DNA of 64,000 bases, from assembly GCA_965230665.1 (NCBI GenBank), contig CBDDLM010000004.1, forward strand, positions 1,116,001-1,180,000, read 5' to 3'. The translations under genes were made by a program, and so were the position numbers. The stretch's first letter is position 1. Each line of letters starts with the position of its first letter. Of the stretch, positions 60,555 to 64,000 are shown in pieces. The stretch is from JAGNRR01 sp965230665 (GTDB lineage: Bacteria > Bacteroidota > Bacteroidia > Chitinophagales > Chitinophagaceae). The notes beneath the pieces were generated by a model. The model was not told the DNA's origin and did no database searches. It saw only the letters and a program-made list of their open reading frames with translations.

Positions 60555-61499
60555 ATGAAAGCAATAGCAACAGCACTATTATTAGTGACAGTTTCAATTA
60601 CAACAGCACAGACTATGAATCAAAGAACACAAGCAAAAAATGTTATTTTACAACTCTTTTCAGCTACAGATGAAAAAGAATGGGATAATGTCGAACGTTG
60701 TTTTGCCAAGGAGGTGTTACTCGATTACTCTTCAATGGGCAACCCAGCGGAAACTTTAAATCCAGGACAGATTACAGATGCTTGGAAAACAATACTACCA
60801 GGATTTGACCATACCCACCATCAATTGGGTAATATCCAAGAATTTATAACTGAAAACACAGCACATGTATTTGCCTATGGAACAGCAACCCACTACCTAG
60901 CAAACGAAAAAGGTAATGTTTGGACAGTCGTTGGCACCTATGATTTTGACGTTATTAAGGAAAAAGGTACATGGAAGATCAGCAGTATGAAATTCAATTT
61001 TAAATACCAAGATGGTAACACTGCCCTAGCCCAAGAGGCCATAAATATTGTTGCCGGAAAAACTAATACACTGACCGTAAGTGAACGTAATAAAGAAAGC
61101 GTGAGGTCATTCCTAAAAGCTTTAGAAAATAAAAACACCAACAAGGTTGTACAATTTTTCGCTAAAGATGGAAGACATATAAATCCCTACCATTCAGGTC
61201 TTTTCCCTGAAGGAGCAAAGGGCAAAGAAGCCATCCGAGCTTATTGGACACCGGTCTTCCCTAGATTTGATAGCATGAAGTTTCCCATTGAAGAAATCTA
61301 CACGATGGAAAAACCCAATAAGGTTTTTGTGAAATTTAAAGGCAGACTAGTTCTCAAAAACAATAATGGCCATTATAAAAATGACTACTACGCCATATTC
61401 ACCTTTAATGAAGAAGGTAAAATTGTAGAATATGTAGAACTATTCAACCCTATAACAGCAGCCAAAAAATTTGGACTTATTAATAAAATAAAAGAATAA
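60555..61499 (+). CDS. Secreted protein with two NTF2/SnoaL-like domains
   Basis: A 314-residue protein with a signal peptide (~1-18, 'VSITTAQ') and two consecutive NTF2/SnoaL-like domains (~23-150 and ~178-305). Each has a helix-rich start and curved sheet ('WDNVERCFAKEVLLDY' and 'TNKVVQFFAKDGRHI'). The internal duplication is unusual for this family, where one domain per chain is normal. The hydrolase follows 5 nt later. Export to periplasm inferred. Confidence 0.85.
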   Translation: MKAIATALLLVTVSITTAQTMNQRTQAKNVILQLFSATDEKEWDNVERCFAKEVLLDYSSMGNPAETLNPGQITDAWKTILPGFDHTHHQLGNIQEFITENTAHVFAYGTATHYLANEKGNVWTVVGTYDFDVIKEKGTWKISSMKFNFKYQDGNTALAQEAINIVAGKTNTLTVSERNKESVRSFLKALENKNTNKVVQFFAKDGRHINPYHSGLFPEGAKGKEAIRAYWTPVFPRFDSMKFPIEEIYTMEKPNKVFVKFKGRLVLKNNNGHYKNDYYAIFTFNEEGKIVEYVELFNPITAAKKFGLINKIKE

Positions 61500-61504
61500 T
61501 CACA

Positions 61505-62506
61505 ATGAAATTAAACATTCTAACAGCAGTAGCGATGAGTTTGCTATTTGCCTGTCAACACCAAACAAAAAATACAATAATTAAAAAAATGGAAAAAATG
61601 AAAAAAATACAATTCAAAAGTGAAGGAATTAATCTTGTAGGTAATTTATATTACCCAGAAAACTACGAAGAAGGTAAACAATATCCTGCCATTGTAGTAT
61701 CAGGAAGTTGGACGACCGTAAAGGAGCAAATGGCAGGTTTGTATGCGAAGAAACTGGCCAAGGAGGGGTTTATTACTTTGGCATTTGACTTCAGAAATTT
61801 TGGCGAAAGCGAAGGTGAACCCAGATTTTTTGAGAGCCCTCAATTGAAAAAAGAAGACATAAAAAATGCTGTAAATTTCTTGGCAAAACTTGATGAAGTA
61901 AACTCAGAAAAAATCGGAGCTTTTGGTGTCTGCGCGGGTGCAATGTATACCTTGATGGCATCAGCCGAAGAAGAAAAGATTAAATCGATAGTTACTGCAG
62001 CATCATGGTTACATGACAATGAGGCCGTTAAACTGTTTTACGGTGGCCAGGAAGGTGTGCAGGCAAAAATTAAAGCTGCACGTGAAGCTAAGCATCTTTA
62101 TGCGACTACTGGAGAAGTAAACTACATTCCTACAATTTCTACAACAGATGAGTCAGCCGCAATGTTTGGACCCTATGATTACTATTTAAATGAAGAACGT
62201 GGAGCTATCAAAGAATGGAGTGCTGATAAATTTGCCGTTGCCAGTTGGGAAGATTGGCTCACCGCTAACCCAATGCCTTATGCAAAAAACCTGAACAAAC
62301 CTGTACTTATGATCCATTCCAATGGTGCCGTATTACCAGAGTATACAAAAAAGTTTTTCAACGAAATCGCCTCACCAGACAAAAAACTACATTGGATGGA
62401 CACAGAGCTAGAATCCCCATATCATCAATTCAATTATTATGACCAGGATGCCGAGGTAAACGAATCAGTCTCCCAGGCAAGTTCTTGGTTCCAAGAAAAA
62501 ATGTAA
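61505..62506 (+). CDS. Alpha/beta hydrolase with Cys nucleophile, YcjY-like
   Basis: A 333-residue alpha/beta hydrolase. The N-terminus looks like a lipoprotein signal ('MSLLFACQH', Cys ~17), then 'YPAIVVSGSWTTVKEQMAGL' (oxyanion region), 'DFRNFGESEG' and the nucleophile elbow 'GVCAGA', where Cys replaces the usual Ser; 'YHQFNYY' gives a possible catalytic His. Similar Cys elbows occur in dienelactone-hydrolase and YcjY-like enzymes. A shorter start at 'MEKMKKIQF' is possible. It is coupled to the NTF2 gene. Confidence 0.85.
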   Translation: MKLNILTAVAMSLLFACQHQTKNTIIKKMEKMKKIQFKSEGINLVGNLYYPENYEEGKQYPAIVVSGSWTTVKEQMAGLYAKKLAKEGFITLAFDFRNFGESEGEPRFFESPQLKKEDIKNAVNFLAKLDEVNSEKIGAFGVCAGAMYTLMASAEEEKIKSIVTAASWLHDNEAVKLFYGGQEGVQAKIKAAREAKHLYATTGEVNYIPTISTTDESAAMFGPYDYYLNEERGAIKEWSADKFAVASWEDWLTANPMPYAKNLNKPVLMIHSNGAVLPEYTKKFFNEIASPDKKLHWMDTELESPYHQFNYYDQDAEVNESVSQASSWFQEKM

Positions 62507-62629
62507 CTCTATGTCGAAAAGCAATGTGCTGAATCAAGTTTTTAAACCCTCTAACTTGCGCATTGCTTTTCTTTTCAGAATTTACTTATAGATATCTAGC
62601 CAAGCGAATTGGGTAGTACTTTTATTGGT

Positions 62630-63448
62630 ATGTTCCTGAACACTCAAAAATACCACAGCACATTAGGAGACATCAAATTCTCTATAGCTAAAAGTAAAGT
62701 TGAATTTCAAGGAAAGACAAAAGGCCTTGCACTAAAGTATGTAATGGATGGCACAGAACACTATCAAACTAGAAATGGAAAAGTACAACTCTCCAAAGGA
62801 CAGTTTATCGTTTTAGAAAAAGATGAACCATACGAGGTATCATTTGAAAACAAAAGTCAAACAACTCAGGGAATATGCATTGACTTGAACCTTAACCTAA
62901 ATCAACGTTTAGCTAATTTATATGAGAATGAAATTCTATTTAAGACAGTGTTTAACTGTACTCATTTTTCACCTCTAGGGAATTTGCTTCAAAAAATTTC
63001 AAGAAAACAACATGAACAGGTTAATGGAGCAGAAGTTCTTAATTCAATTTCCTCGGAGTTAATCTTATTCTCTAGTGAATTGTCAGAAATGGAAAGAGGA
63101 CTGGGGTCCTTCGCTAAAAAATCAGAGACGAAAAGAGAGCTTACCTCTAAACTGATGTTAGCTAAAGATTTTATTTACAAAAACTATAATCATAAAATAA
63201 CACTTCAACACCTATCCTTTAAATCGGGCATATCCAAATTTCATTTTTCTAAATTGTTTAAACAATGCTTTCACCAATCTCCTTTTGAGCTACAGGAAGC
63301 CTTAAGAATGCAGAAAGCCAAAAGAATGATTTCAGCCAATAAAATCAGACTAACAGAAATTGCGTTTCAATTAGGGTATTCTGATTTAGCTGCTTTCTCA
63401 AATCAATTTAAAAAGTACTTTGGCACATCCCCATCTTCTTTCGCGTGA
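62630..63448 (+). CDS. AraC-family transcriptional regulator
   Basis: About 272 residues from the ATG at 62630 (the longer frame starts with TTG). N-terminal cupin-like ligand domain (~25-130) and C-terminal AraC HTH domain (~170-270, 'LQHLSFKSGISKFHFSKLFK' then 'IAFQLGYSDLAAFSNQFKKY'). It is the second AraC regulator bracketing the NTF2-hydrolase pair. Confidence 0.9.
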   Translation: MFLNTQKYHSTLGDIKFSIAKSKVEFQGKTKGLALKYVMDGTEHYQTRNGKVQLSKGQFIVLEKDEPYEVSFENKSQTTQGICIDLNLNLNQRLANLYENEILFKTVFNCTHFSPLGNLLQKISRKQHEQVNGAEVLNSISSELILFSSELSEMERGLGSFAKKSETKRELTSKLMLAKDFIYKNYNHKITLQHLSFKSGISKFHFSKLFKQCFHQSPFELQEALRMQKAKRMISANKIRLTEIAFQLGYSDLAAFSNQFKKYFGTSPSSFA

Positions 63449-63494
63449 AACTAAAATTCGCAACATTTTACAAATGTCTCATTGTGCGTAGTTC

Positions 63495-63502
63495 TACTTT
63501 TG
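63495..63502 (+). promoter_or_regulatory. -7 box upstream of the last gene
   Basis: TACTTTTG, 15 nt before the GTG start of the truncated gene. Confidence 0.5.
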
Positions 63503-63517
63503 GTTAAAAGATATAAA

Positions 63518-64000
63518 GTGAAACACTTTTTAATCATCCTATCCATATACTTTTTAGCATTACATGCTTATGGTCAAGATAAATCTATTTCGACAGCTAC
63601 CAACTTCAGAACTGTTACCAAAACCTTTAAAGAGGGGTATGAAAAATTAAACCTACCACTAAACCAACTATCCTATGTAGTTAATCTGCAAACCATTCAA
63701 AGCAAAGATTCTATTCTAAAACAGGAAGTTTTTTTTCAAGGTTTCGCAAAAATTCTGCAAGAAATAAACCCTGAAAGTCTACCAAAAAAAGAATGGCTAG
63801 ACTATGAGTTAATGCAGTATGAAACCAAAATAAACCTGCTTAGAATCAACCAAGAAAAAAAATGGTGCGATTTAAATATTAAAAAAATTCCGAAAACTGG
63901 CTTATCTAAACTGCCCATAGGCAAGAGCTTATATACCTATTTCTTGAAGCGATGGGTAGGTTTATCTGTAAGCCCTGATCAGATGTTTAAATTTGGTTTG
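63518..64000 (+). CDS. Secreted DUF885-like protein, 3' end outside window
   Basis: An open frame of 161 codons from a GTG (63518) to the window edge, not interrupted. Signal peptide 'MKHFLIILSIYFLALHAYGQ', then a helical segment ('PLNQLSYVVNLQTIQSKDSI', 'WLDYELMQYETKINLLRINQ') resembling the N-terminal part of DUF885-type proteins. The catalytic part would be beyond the edge, so the family call is tentative. GTG is the start because the frame has a stop just upstream. Confidence 0.65.
   Translation, partial: MKHFLIILSIYFLALHAYGQDKSISTATNFRTVTKTFKEGYEKLNLPLNQLSYVVNLQTIQSKDSILKQEVFFQGFAKILQEINPESLPKKEWLDYELMQYETKINLLRINQEKKWCDLNIKKIPKTGLSKLPIGKSLYTYFLKRWVGLSVSPDQMFKFGL

Overview
The window is chromosomal DNA of a Bacteroidota bacterium, most likely of flavobacterial type. 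The evidence is type IX secretion (T9SS) C-terminal sorting domains on three proteins, many promoters with the Bacteroidota -7 box TAnnTTTG, AT-rich intergenic DNA, and family-typical gene forms such as a 388-residue PurM and an arginine decarboxylase of the Bacteroidota type. No genus can be named from the sequence alone.

Bases 1-40,750 are mostly core genome. In order: a left-truncated T9SS surface protein, a small Smr protein, a GH3-type adenylating enzyme, rplU-rpmA, a lysine-rich histone-H1-like gene, purM, ribF, holA with a DEDD exonuclease, rpiB, an arginine decarboxylase, fdhD, a deoC/aldehyde dehydrogenase/pseudo-aldehyde dehydrogenase operon, an ECF-sigma operon with a DUF2807 protein, a small K+ channel, a thioredoxin-like protein, rluF, a DEAD-box helicase, a CBS protein, a TetR-TolC-HlyD-RND efflux operon, der, initiator tRNA, era, an ACC-deaminase-like enzyme, a 2-hydroxyacid dehydrogenase, rsmA, a secreted T9SS thioredoxin, superoxide dismutase, hflX and tRNA-Asn. 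Several of these genes have a -7 promoter box only 4-7 nt before a GTG, TTG or ATG start, suggesting leaderless or nearly leaderless mRNAs.

Bases 40,750-49,600 form an accessory block directly after tRNA-Asn. Its centre is one compact operon (mod-darT-darG-res) in which a DarTG DNA ADP-ribosylation toxin-antitoxin pair sits between the methyltransferase and restriction subunits of a Type III restriction-modification system. A divergent two-gene unit, whose second protein looks HEPN-like, and a Rep_1-type HUH replication initiator gene complete the block. This looks like a composite anti-phage/mobile-element island.

Bases 49,580-55,910 look like an array of gene cassettes, all on the + strand. 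A 118-bp direct repeat (101/118 identical, no gaps) flanks a 1316-residue T9SS beta-helix protein, and each copy has integron attC-like geometry. The next intergenic spacer has related geometry. No integrase gene is visible.

Bases 55,910-64,000 return to regulated operons: a TetR regulator with two operator palindromes around its promoter heading a membrane protein/DUF3179/glycosyltransferase operon, then two AraC regulators flanking a double-NTF2 secreted protein and an alpha/beta hydrolase, and a right-truncated secreted protein.
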